DNA from: an uncultured Taibaiella sp.
Lineage (GTDB): Bacteria; Bacteroidota; Bacteroidia; Chitinophagales; Chitinophagaceae
Length of the DNA stretch: 54,026 nucleotides
Direction: 5' to 3'
Assembly: GCA_937870855.1 (NCBI GenBank)
Contig: CALMWT010000010.1
Span: 1 to 54,026, forward strand
Each line of letters opens with the position of its first letter. Positions within the stretch are counted from its first letter, which is position 1. Shown in pieces: positions 7,844-15,985 of this stretch. Made by a program: the position numbers and the translations under genes. The notes beneath the pieces are model-generated. The model had not been told where the DNA came from. It did no database searches and was given only the letters and a program-made list of their open reading frames with translations.

Positions 7844-9748
7844 ATGCACTACGTTTCGGCAGAAGGGATCAGCAAGAGTTACGGAGTAAAACTCTTGTTT
7901 GAAAAAATATCATTTCACATCAGCGAAGGAGATAAGATTGCGCTTGTTGCTAAGAACGGTAGCGGAAAATCTACATTGCTTAAAATCCTTTCAAGCAGGG
8001 AAACAACTGACGATGGAAAAGTTTGGATACACAAAGACGTTACCGTCGCTTTATTTGAGCAGGAACCAAAGTTCAACGAAGCGCTTAATGTACTCGACAA
8101 CATTTTTCATCACGATCATCCGGTTATCAATGCCATCAAATATTATGAGGCTGTAAGCGAAGAAAACGATGCAGATAAGCTTGGTGAAGCAATCATAAAA
8201 ATGGATGAACTGAACGCCTGGGATTTTGATACCAAGGTGAAACAGATACTTGGCAAGCTGAACATCCATAATCTGCAACAACCCATCGTTACTTTATCTG
8301 GCGGACAAAGAAAGCGTGTAGCGTTGGCGCAAACATTGATTGATATAGGCTTTGAACACAAGCACGTTTTGCTAATTATGGATGAACCTACCAACCATCT
8401 TGATGTAGAAATGGTGGAATGGCTGGAGCATTATCTGAACCAGGAAAAAGTGACGCTGCTCATGGTAACGCACGACCGCTATTTTCTCGATGCAGTATGC
8501 GATGAAATATGGGAGCTTGATGGCAGTGAGCTTTATGAATACAAAGGCGATTATCAAAACTATCTGGAGAAAAAAACCGCACGCATAGAAAGTACGCAGG
8601 CCACTATTGATAAGGCACGAAACGAGTACAGAAAAGAGCTTGAATGGATGCGCAAGCAACCCAAAGCACGTACTACAAAAGCGAGAAGCAGAGAAGATAA
8701 TTTTTATAAAGTAGAAGCTGTAGCAAAGCAAAAAATAGTTGACAACAAGATTGAGCTACAAATGAAAATGAACCGCCTCGGCGGTAAAATTGCAGAGCTG
8801 AAAAAGGTTTATAAAAGCTACGGCGACAAGGTAATTTTAAAAGGATTCGACTATACTTTTAAAAAAGGAGAACGCATTGGTGTAATAGGAAAAAACGGCG
8901 CAGGAAAATCTACTTTTCTTGAAATACTGCAAGGCCGCGAACAGGCAGACAGCGGCAAAATAAACATCGGCGACACGGTGATCTTCGGCAATTTTTCTCA
9001 GCAAGGTTTGGAGATAAAAGAAGATGTGCGGGTGATAGAATACGTGAAGAATATTGCTGAAAGTTTTCCGCTTGCAGGTGGCGGAAGTTTGAGCGCTGCG
9101 CAGTTTTTGCAACTGTTTTTGTTTCCACCCGAGCAGCAATACACATACTTATCGAAGCTGAGCGGCGGTGAAAAGAAAAGGTTACAATTGCTTTCTATTT
9201 TATTTAGAAATCCGAACTTTCTTATTCTCGACGAACCAACAAATGACCTCGATCTTCCTACGCTTTCTGTGCTGGAGAATTTCCTGAGCGAGTTTCAGGG
9301 TTGTTTAGTGATTGTGTCGCACGATCGTTATTTTATGGATCGTTTGGTAGATCATCTTTTTGTGTTTGAAGGAAATGGCGTGGTGAGAGATTTTCCGGGT
9401 AATTATACACAGTATCGTTTGGAACAAAAAGCAGGATATTCTAAAGAACAAATTCCAGATTCCAAAGAGCAAATTCCAAATTTCCAGTCAGAAGAAATAT
9501 CAAATCCGAAACCCGAAATCCGAAATCCGAAATCAAAAAAGCTTTCTTACAAAGAGCACCGTGAGTTTGAACAATTAGAAAAGGAAATTCCTGCGCTTGA
9601 AAAAGAAAAAGCAGCAATTACGGAAAAGATGGGCAGTCCTGATCTTCCCTATGAAGAACTGCAAAAACTAAGTGCAAGAATTACAGAAGTCACAGAACTA
9701 TTAGAAGAGAAAGAACTACGCTGGTTGGAATTGAGCGAATATGTGTGA
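7844..9748 (+). CDS. ABC-F family ATPase, Uup-like
   Basis: 634 aa from the ATG at 7844 (an ATG 17 codons earlier adds a non-homologous stretch). Two ABC cassettes lie in one chain without membrane helices. Walker A1 AKNGSGKST is at 36-44; then LSGGQRKRVALAQ and LLIMDEPTNHLD. The interdomain linker is rich in Lys/Arg. The second set is GKNGAGKST, LSGGEKKRLQLL and FLILDEPTNDLD. A C-terminal coiled coil (EFEQLEKEIPALEKEKAAI) is typical of Uup. ABC-F proteins act on ribosomes or, for Uup, on branched DNA and ribosome-associated tasks; they do not transport. Residues about 533-565 are a low-complexity insertion derived from a genomic repeat (separate entry). An antibiotic-resistance ABC-F role is less likely given the Uup-type tail. 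Confidence 0.9.
   Translation: MHYVSAEGISKSYGVKLLFEKISFHISEGDKIALVAKNGSGKSTLLKILSSRETTDDGKVWIHKDVTVALFEQEPKFNEALNVLDNIFHHDHPVINAIKYYEAVSEENDADKLGEAIIKMDELNAWDFDTKVKQILGKLNIHNLQQPIVTLSGGQRKRVALAQTLIDIGFEHKHVLLIMDEPTNHLDVEMVEWLEHYLNQEKVTLLMVTHDRYFLDAVCDEIWELDGSELYEYKGDYQNYLEKKTARIESTQATIDKARNEYRKELEWMRKQPKARTTKARSREDNFYKVEAVAKQKIVDNKIELQMKMNRLGGKIAELKKVYKSYGDKVILKGFDYTFKKGERIGVIGKNGAGKSTFLEILQGREQADSGKINIGDTVIFGNFSQQGLEIKEDVRVIEYVKNIAESFPLAGGGSLSAAQFLQLFLFPPEQQYTYLSKLSGGEKKRLQLLSILFRNPNFLILDEPTNDLDLPTLSVLENFLSEFQGCLVIVSHDRYFMDRLVDHLFVFEGNGVVRDFPGNYTQYRLEQKAGYSKEQIPDSKEQIPNFQSEEISNPKPEIRNPKSKKLSYKEHREFEQLEKEIPALEKEKAAITEKMGSPDLPYEELQKLSARITEVTELLEEKELRWLELSEYV
9440..9540 (+). repeat. AATTCCA / AAATCCG short repeats inside the ABC-F gene
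   Basis: The coding sequence contains CAAATTCCAGATTCCAAAG-type units (9450-9486), then four AAATCCGAA or AACCCGAA units (9501-9533), translated as SKEQIPDSKEQIPNFQ and NPKPEIRNPKSK. They sit between the second ATPase cassette and the C-terminal coiled coil. The frame is kept. The units match the intergenic tract at 2951-3012. Confidence 0.75.
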
Positions 9749-9772
9749 GGTTAATTGTGTAGTAATGAGAAT

Positions 9773-10177
9773 TCACGGACGTGCCGGAATATTTCCGATA
9801 ATTAACTGTTGTATTTCCTCAAAACGATCAGGGCTCAGTTGTAATTTTTCCCTTGTAAAATTCAGGTCGTCAGAAGAGTTAATAGGCACAAGATGCATGT
9901 GGGCGTGAGGCACTTCTAAACCAACTACACTTATACCACATCGGTTGCAGGAAAAGGATCGTTCAATTGCCTTTGCAATGGGCTTTGCAAAAACGAGCCA
10001 TTCCCGCAACAATTCATCGTCCACATCAAAAATCTTATCTACTTCCGTTTTCGGAATCACAAGTACGTGTCCTTCCTGTAAGGGAAAAATGTCGAGGAAA
10101 GCAAAGAAATGTTCGTCCTCTGCAATTTTATAAGAAGGAATATCACCCTTAACTATCTTGGTGAAAATGGAAGACAT
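9773..10177 (-). CDS. HIT-family nucleotide hydrolase (Hint-like)
   Basis: 134 aa, full length for the HIT family. The histidine triad HAHMH is at residues 91-95, with H91, H93 and catalytic H95 inside VPHAHMHLVPIN. The N-terminal IFTKIVKGDIPSYKIAEDE and GHVLVIPKTEVD match Hint/PKCI proteins, which hydrolyse nucleoside phosphoramidates. It is two bases from greA on the same strand, so the two are probably cotranscribed. Confidence 0.93.
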   Translation of the reverse strand: MSSIFTKIVKGDIPSYKIAEDEHFFAFLDIFPLQEGHVLVIPKTEVDKIFDVDDELLREWLVFAKPIAKAIERSFSCNRCGISVVGLEVPHAHMHLVPINSSDDLNFTREKLQLSPDRFEEIQQLIIGNIPARP

Positions 10178-10179
10178 CG

Positions 10180-10653
10180 CTAAATGGAAATGTTTTCTAC
10201 TCTGAATTTAAGAATGCCGCTCGGTGCTGTCACTTCTGCAACTTCTCCTACAGTTTTGCCAAGCAAACCTCTACCAATTGGAGAGGTAACAGAAATCTTT
10301 CCTGCTTTCAGATCGGCTTCCTTCTCAGAAACGAGTTGATACTGCACCGTCTTTTTAGTAGCCATATTTGTAACTTTCACTTTGCTCAAAACAGAAACCT
10401 TACTGATATCAATATCTTTGGTTTCAAGAATTCTGGCGGAGGCAATTACCGCTTCAAGTTGTGCGATTTTAGCTTCATGGTGTCCCTGTGCTTCTTTTGC
10501 TGCATCGTATTCTGCATTTTCCCTAAGATCGCCCTTCTCGCGTGCCTCCGATATTTGCCGCGCAATTTCTGCACGACCGGTAGTCTTTAGCTGCGTAAGC
10601 TCATCCCTCATCTGATCCAGTGTCTCTTTAGTTACATAGTTTATTCCAGACAT
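10180..10653 (-). CDS. greA: transcription elongation factor GreA
   Basis: 157 aa from the ATG at 10653; an upstream ATG at 10731 would add 26 residues without family similarity and overlap the preceding terminator. The N-terminal coiled coil (TKETLDQMRDELTQLKTT through EAREKGDLRENAEYDAAKE) carries the conserved acidic tip DLRENAEY that enters the RNA polymerase secondary channel to stimulate cleavage of backtracked RNA. The C-terminal FKBP-like domain has SPIGRGLLGKTVGE. It is followed closely by the HIT gene. Confidence 0.96.
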   Translation of the reverse strand: MSGINYVTKETLDQMRDELTQLKTTGRAEIARQISEAREKGDLRENAEYDAAKEAQGHHEAKIAQLEAVIASARILETKDIDISKVSVLSKVKVTNMATKKTVQYQLVSEKEADLKAGKISVTSPIGRGLLGKTVGEVAEVTAPSGILKFRVENISI

Positions 10654-10679
10654 AGCTATTTTCAGTTTTCTTGTCAAAA

Positions 10680-10721
10680 AATTAAAAAAATACAACGCCT
10701 CTGCTGAAAACAGAAGCGTTG
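10680..10721 (-). terminator. rho-independent terminator after the PorV/PorQ-family gene
   Basis: On the minus strand CAACGCTTCTG, loop TTTT, CAGCAGAGGCGTTG form a stem of about 11 bp, followed by TATTTTTTTAATTTTTT. It lies about 20 nt after the stop of the barrel gene and just upstream of greA, so it closes the TonB/T9SS operon. Confidence 0.88.
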
Positions 10722-10742
10722 CAAATGTCAAAAGTAATAAAA

Positions 10743-11861
10743 TTATTCCTCAGAAGCCTTCTTGCCTTTCTCGCGTGTCATTAAACGAAGAGAAAAAGTA
10801 TGAACTCCATTGTTAGGGCGAGCTGTAGGGCGATAAGAATAATCAAGAGCAAGTATAGGTCCGTTTTCGCCTATACCTTTCTGAATAGTAGCGCCCGCAG
10901 CCACTCCTGTATAAAATGTATTTGACTGTGCGGTACCTATGCCACTTTCATAACGGTAAGCTGCGCGGATCATGAACATTTCCTGATAGGCATACTCCAC
11001 ACCCCCACCGATATAATCGGAATAGAAAGAGTTGGATGTAAAGTTTGCCATCAAGGTAGCACGATGCTTAGGTAAATCGTCCTCGCTTTTCAAGCGCTTT
11101 TCATCAAGATAAAAGTCGTAGGATGCGCCGAAATTCAAATAAGTAGGCATTTCAAATTTTTCGGTCGGTACATGGCCGGTTTGAGGATCCTCATCAAGAC
11201 GAGTACCTGGCTTTTGGGCATCAAAGGCAAAGCCCTGACCTGAGAAGCGCATGTTTGTACCCACATTCCGCAGGGTTACGCCAAAGTGAAAGTTATCACG
11301 CTTTCCGGTTACGTATTGAACACCACCTTCAAAACAAGCACCTGAAGCTCTTACGTTGCTGATTTGTTCAGAAACGAATGTTGCGGCAAGACCTGCTCTG
11401 ATGCTGTTAGAAAATTCCTTTGCAAAGCCTAGTTGAAATGTCAGAAACTGAGGTTTGTAGGTTCCACTGGCAAGTCCTTCGGGGTCATCGGTATTGGTGA
11501 TTTGTATCTCTCCGAAACCCATTGACATAATATTAAAACCAACAACGCCAAGATTGCCCACCTTTTGAGCAATTCCAAGGTTATTAACTGTTACGTCCGA
11601 CCCTCTTAGGTATATGGAATGTGCCAAACCAACCTCGGTATTTTTCACGTAGGCCAATCCTGCAATATTGTTTTTCATTGCCTCAATACCTCTCACGTGA
11701 GAACTGTTCATTCCAAATACACCAGTGCTTAAACCCCAGGGATTTATCAGCAACTCTGTTGCTCCTGCCTGACCAGTCCGATCTTTGTTACCGGCATAAA
11801 CCTGTGTTGCACAGGCTAAACCGCCGAGTAGTAAACAAGCCTTAGTTATATGTCTTTTCAT
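10743..11861 (-). CDS. PorV/PorQ-family outer-membrane protein
   Basis: 372 aa with a signal peptide (LLGGLACATQVYAG). The mature protein has the PorV/PorQ pattern: AGATELLINPWGLSTGVFGMN near the N-terminus, GLAYVKNTEVGLAHSIYLRG, then repeated amphipathic strands with aromatic girdles, ending VHTFSLRLMTR. Such proteins form FadL-like 14-strand barrels. Canonical PorV carries T9SS cargo to the attachment complex, and paralogues are encoded next to TonB receptors. It is the third gene of the TonB receptor, large secreted protein and barrel operon. It is not next to a porU, so it is probably a dedicated paralogue rather than the core PorV. Confidence 0.88.
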   Translation of the reverse strand: MKRHITKACLLLGGLACATQVYAGNKDRTGQAGATELLINPWGLSTGVFGMNSSHVRGIEAMKNNIAGLAYVKNTEVGLAHSIYLRGSDVTVNNLGIAQKVGNLGVVGFNIMSMGFGEIQITNTDDPEGLASGTYKPQFLTFQLGFAKEFSNSIRAGLAATFVSEQISNVRASGACFEGGVQYVTGKRDNFHFGVTLRNVGTNMRFSGQGFAFDAQKPGTRLDEDPQTGHVPTEKFEMPTYLNFGASYDFYLDEKRLKSEDDLPKHRATLMANFTSNSFYSDYIGGGVEYAYQEMFMIRAAYRYESGIGTAQSNTFYTGVAAGATIQKGIGENGPILALDYSYRPTARPNNGVHTFSLRLMTREKGKKASEE

Positions 11862-11883
11862 AAAAAAGGAAAATAAGTTTTAA

Positions 11884-11905
11884 CAGGGCTGATATTTCAG
11901 CCCTG
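11884..11905 (-). other. intercistronic hairpin
   Basis: A perfect 8-bp stem (CAGGGCTG, loop of 6, CAGCCCTG) lies in the 56-nt gap between the 1345-aa gene and the barrel gene. On the minus strand it is followed by TTAAAAC, a poor U-tract, so it fits an RNA-stabilising or partially terminating element better than a full stop. Confidence 0.6.
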
Positions 11906-11917
11906 TGACTGTTGTTC

Positions 11918-14900
11918 TTAATATTGAGTAATATCAATTGGACGCATTGCACCAAACCAGCGAATAATCTTCTCGCCAATACCTTCGGCATTTACATGAA
12001 TTAAATACATGCCGCTGGCAATTGGAAGGTTCTTAGCATTTCGTACATCCCAATCAATGAAAGATACGTCACTGTCTTTATCCAATTTACGAATCAAAGC
12101 GCCATCTAAGGAATACACACTGATAGTAGCACGTTTTGGCAACCCTATTATTCTTACCCGCGTGTCAATTCTGTTTGCTTCGTTTGCAGAGCTGGCGTAA
12201 TAAGGATTCGGTACAACGTGCATACGATCTAACAAGGCCTGCTTATCGTTTCTATAAGAATTTCCCGACTCAGAGAATTTTCTTGCGGCAATTGCATCTG
12301 TGTTGAATTGATACCAAGGCAAGCCTGCATTAGACTCTTCGTTTCTATTCTTGTAACGACCGTAAGGACGAGTAACGCGCAACTTGAGCGTTGTTTCTGT
12401 GGGTATCAAACCATCCTTCAGTGGCAATAAATTAAACCCGGTGTTTACCGTTGGTAATCCCATCCACAGGAAGCTTCTATAAGCTGAGTTACGCGTTAGT
12501 ACACTTGGACTTTTAAGCAAAGTAAAAATGCGCTCACAACCATCATATTTCGTGCTGGAAACATAAACAAAGTGTCGTCCCCCCCAAATATTGTTTCCGA
12601 AATTATCTAAAATTGTACTGGTCGGATTCCAAATCATATCTCTACCATTATCGCTTGAGAGGTAGGAATCTTCTCCAAATACTATATTCAAACGCTCACC
12701 TGTTTCAACATTGACAGCATATCCGGGGAACCATGAAAAGCTTGTATCTGTGGGGTTATTAGCATACTGTGGTGATCCATTTGCATTAAACTCCTTATTC
12801 CATGATCTATGACTCCGAGGAGCAAGCTTCGCGGCACTTTGCTCACCAAGACGATCATTGTTTGTCTCTAATACTAATGAACGCGACCATTTAGATGTAT
12901 CGGAGGTAAAGACGATATCTACACCATGCAGCAATGATAAGGAACCTTGTGTCTGTGTCTTGGCTACTCCAAAAAAGCATCCTGGCCCATCGTCTGTTGC
13001 AGCCAGAGAATAGGGTGCCCATGTAGCACGGCTAAATGTATATTCACTAAGTAAAGTTTCATAAAACTGGCCAAATGTATCAAGAGCATTATCGTCATAA
13101 TTACAAGGAGCCGGAGGAGCGCCTGCTGGAAGCACATAATTATAACCACCACTTCTGATCCAGTTTTGATCGCTTTGTTGCTCCTCATCGTTCACCCCAG
13201 CCAACCATGTGATGGAAGTGTTAGAGAATTCAATTCTTGAACCAATAAGCCCATTACGATCAGGTTGATTGTCACCTGGCTTCACTTCTTGTTTTATGGA
13301 AACGGACAAACCATATTGAGCGAGTATTTGTTCGTTGAGTACATCTATATTACGCTCGCTCATCACGGTATCAGCACCATCCTTCACAAGCACCCATTGT
13401 GCCTTCGAACCCACGAGATGCTGAACAGAATCAGGACCCATTGGTTGATAGAACGGGGCACCAGATTTGGTGTCAGGTAAAATATACAAGCTCCATGTTC
13501 CGGGAACAACTTTAAGAGGATCAATAACCTTAATATTTACAGGGCCTGAACCTGATTCGTATAAAGGCTGGGCAGATTGGTAGCCTGTTGAAGCGGAAAG
13601 CGCTTCCTCTTTAGACTCGGCAGTTAGCTCAAGAAAGTTTCCTCCATTACCAATACCTTCCAATTTCTTAATTCTTACACCACTTTCGTAAACAGCAGGC
13701 ATATCTGTACCCACTTCATGGCTAAACTTATTAGGCATTGCCTCAATTACCTGAATGGCTGTTCCACCCGCGCCCTGAGAACTCTCAAGATATACAATAT
13801 CTTGTGTGCTCTCTGATCTGCTTGGGTCAAAATTTGCAAAGTTGTTTGTGGCATAAGCAATAGCAACATAATAGTAGGTCTTGTAGTTTACAAGTTTCTT
13901 ATTAACACCTTCAGCGAACGCATCTTCTGTAACGCGGAAACTATGACGAATACCACTGTCCTGACCTTCTACTTTCACAACCGGGAACCAGCAAGTGTCA
14001 GGGCAATTTTTGATATTAATATCTTTTTGCCAGTTTACAACCTGTGAAATTCCATTGCGGATATCGGACTGGAAAACCTGAGCGGCAACTTCGGTATTCA
14101 ATTCTCCTCTTTCATTGAAAATTTCAGAAGGAGTAACCAAATTATTTTTCAACTGGAAAACTCTGTAACCTTCAAATTTGTAGAGAGAATCTGAACTTCT
14201 GGCGTTAACAGCCTTAAGTGATTTTACACGATACTTTCCTGAGTCTGTTTCATAACCGTATTTCTCCTGGAAGTTGGTGCTAAAAGCTGGATTGTACAGA
14301 TAGAAAATGATCTGATTGTCAAGTTCGCGCTTTACCAAAACCGGTGCCTCTGGTCCTTGAATAGTCTTAAAATTGTTGTCGAACAAGGCCTGAGCCTGAT
14401 CGTCTGCAAGACGAATTTTCTTAAAACTTGTGTTGGGACAACCACCAGTAGCTGATACCCAAACCGCACCAATGGTAATATCATTCACATTACCTGGAAA
14501 CAAAGTGAACGGACCCGCAGAGTGAATAAAACGTCTATCAAATGCAGGGTTTTGACAAACACACTCCGACCATAAGTTTCCATTTGAACCATCTGGATCG
14601 CCGAAGAAAACAAATCTTGTATCGGGGCCTGCTCCTAATGCTGTTGACGGAACACCAGCACCTTGAAAATCATTATTAAAATTCTGACCATTTCTCGAAG
14701 TACCGGTCATGTAGTTATAAACCTGAACACCGTTAGTGGGATCACCAATTCTTGGGTCAGCACCATTATTGAAGTAGGTAAATGCAGTCATCTTAAGAAC
14801 TGAGTCTTTCTGAACTCCACCTTCCATATAATAACGATGTGGTCCGCGGAAAAAGTCAACACCTATCATAGGAATGTCAGCGCCATAGCTATTTGCTTCA

Positions 14901-15955
14901 CCGGCACCATCAAAACCATCACCGTTGTAAAGAATACCTAAACCACGTACTGTATCGCAACCAATGTAATCGTCGAATGCATAACCCAAATCGGCATCAG
15001 TCCATGTGGCCATGAACGTACTATCGAGGTTTGAAGTGCTGTGATTGATAAGACGATAATTGTAGAATGTAGCATCATTCATGAAGTCTTTAGATGCAAA
15101 TGCAAAAGCACCTGTCTGAACTTCCATACCAATAGATTCAGTCTTGGTTTGTCCTTTTGTGTTTCCAAGATCGTTAAATACCCACCAGATGTACTGATCA
15201 CCCAACAAATCACCGATTGTAGGATCGCCGGGAAAATCGCCTCTTTCAGGCTCATAGATGTCGGGGTTATTTTGTGCATCCAAAGGATTGTTGACAAAAG
15301 GTGCATAACCACTTGGATGATCGTCTTCCATATTTAATGGCAAGCCGCTAGTACCTTTCGATCTGCTATAGTCATTGCCATTCATTACACCACTGATACC
15401 GTTTCCTTTTGCAGGCCATTCCCAAATGCTTTGAAACTCGGCGTTTCGTGTACCGGCAATATTGTTATTTCTCACCAATTCCCTAAACCTATTAATTGTC
15501 GCTCTATCAACTTTCCAAAAACGATCCCAATCGCTACATACGGCTCTCTCGATAGAAATCTGACCGCCTGCGTTTTTATGCAAGGGGCCAGGCCAATAGT
15601 CATTACCCTCGTTACGGTAGGTTTGGGCACATACTTTCAGTTGCTTGTCGGCAGTAAAACCACCTACCCATACAGAACCGGCAAAGAGCGCATTTCGTCT
15701 GCTGTTTTTAGGCACTTCGTAGGCGGCGTTGCCTAAACCCTGATTCCACCACATATCACCACCGGTCATCATTCTCGCACGAACATTGTTGATGTCCATT
15801 TCTATGGTGGCGGTTGCAGGATCACAACCTGCGGTGGTTTTTAAAAGCGCCTTCTTCTTTGCACCGACCGTCGGGAGAGCGCTTGCTTGTGCTAACATAC
15901 CAATCACCGATAAGGCAGTCAATACAAGTTTCGGTTGTAAATTATTTCTAAACAT
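11918..15955 (-). CDS. very large secreted protein with C-terminal T9SS-like domain, TonB-receptor partner
   Basis: 1345 aa from the ATG at 15955, which places a signal peptide (LVLTALSVIGMLAQASA) right at the N-terminus; a GTG nine codons upstream is the alternative. No catalytic motif is recognised. The body is rich in Asn, Gly, Asp and aromatic residues, with many short strand patterns (VRGLGILYNGDGFDGAGEAN, TWTDADLGYAFDDYIGCDT). The C-terminus reads MHVVPNPYYASS, TRVRIIGLPKRATISVYSLDG, GMYLIHVNAEGIGEKIIRWF. This is the fold of a T9SS type A sorting domain, with an unusual PNPYY start. It sits tightly downstream of a TonB receptor and upstream of a PorV/PorQ barrel. It may be the surface component of that system. 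The substrate is unknown. Confidence 0.85.
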   Translation of the reverse strand: MFRNNLQPKLVLTALSVIGMLAQASALPTVGAKKKALLKTTAGCDPATATIEMDINNVRARMMTGGDMWWNQGLGNAAYEVPKNSRRNALFAGSVWVGGFTADKQLKVCAQTYRNEGNDYWPGPLHKNAGGQISIERAVCSDWDRFWKVDRATINRFRELVRNNNIAGTRNAEFQSIWEWPAKGNGISGVMNGNDYSRSKGTSGLPLNMEDDHPSGYAPFVNNPLDAQNNPDIYEPERGDFPGDPTIGDLLGDQYIWWVFNDLGNTKGQTKTESIGMEVQTGAFAFASKDFMNDATFYNYRLINHSTSNLDSTFMATWTDADLGYAFDDYIGCDTVRGLGILYNGDGFDGAGEANSYGADIPMIGVDFFRGPHRYYMEGGVQKDSVLKMTAFTYFNNGADPRIGDPTNGVQVYNYMTGTSRNGQNFNNDFQGAGVPSTALGAGPDTRFVFFGDPDGSNGNLWSECVCQNPAFDRRFIHSAGPFTLFPGNVNDITIGAVWVSATGGCPNTSFKKIRLADDQAQALFDNNFKTIQGPEAPVLVKRELDNQIIFYLYNPAFSTNFQEKYGYETDSGKYRVKSLKAVNARSSDSLYKFEGYRVFQLKNNLVTPSEIFNERGELNTEVAAQVFQSDIRNGISQVVNWQKDINIKNCPDTCWFPVVKVEGQDSGIRHSFRVTEDAFAEGVNKKLVNYKTYYYVAIAYATNNFANFDPSRSESTQDIVYLESSQGAGGTAIQVIEAMPNKFSHEVGTDMPAVYESGVRIKKLEGIGNGGNFLELTAESKEEALSASTGYQSAQPLYESGSGPVNIKVIDPLKVVPGTWSLYILPDTKSGAPFYQPMGPDSVQHLVGSKAQWVLVKDGADTVMSERNIDVLNEQILAQYGLSVSIKQEVKPGDNQPDRNGLIGSRIEFSNTSITWLAGVNDEEQQSDQNWIRSGGYNYVLPAGAPPAPCNYDDNALDTFGQFYETLLSEYTFSRATWAPYSLAATDDGPGCFFGVAKTQTQGSLSLLHGVDIVFTSDTSKWSRSLVLETNNDRLGEQSAAKLAPRSHRSWNKEFNANGSPQYANNPTDTSFSWFPGYAVNVETGERLNIVFGEDSYLSSDNGRDMIWNPTSTILDNFGNNIWGGRHFVYVSSTKYDGCERIFTLLKSPSVLTRNSAYRSFLWMGLPTVNTGFNLLPLKDGLIPTETTLKLRVTRPYGRYKNRNEESNAGLPWYQFNTDAIAARKFSESGNSYRNDKQALLDRMHVVPNPYYASSANEANRIDTRVRIIGLPKRATISVYSLDGALIRKLDKDSDVSFIDWDVRNAKNLPIASGMYLIHVNAEGIGEKIIRWFGAMRPIDITQY

Positions 15956-15985
15956 AACTTTGAAGAAGTTATAAATGTTCACTGA

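Noticed and set aside
7844..9748. Antibiotic-resistance ABC-F protein
   Set aside because: The C-terminal coiled coil and housekeeping neighbours fit the Uup group better; nothing in the context suggests resistance.
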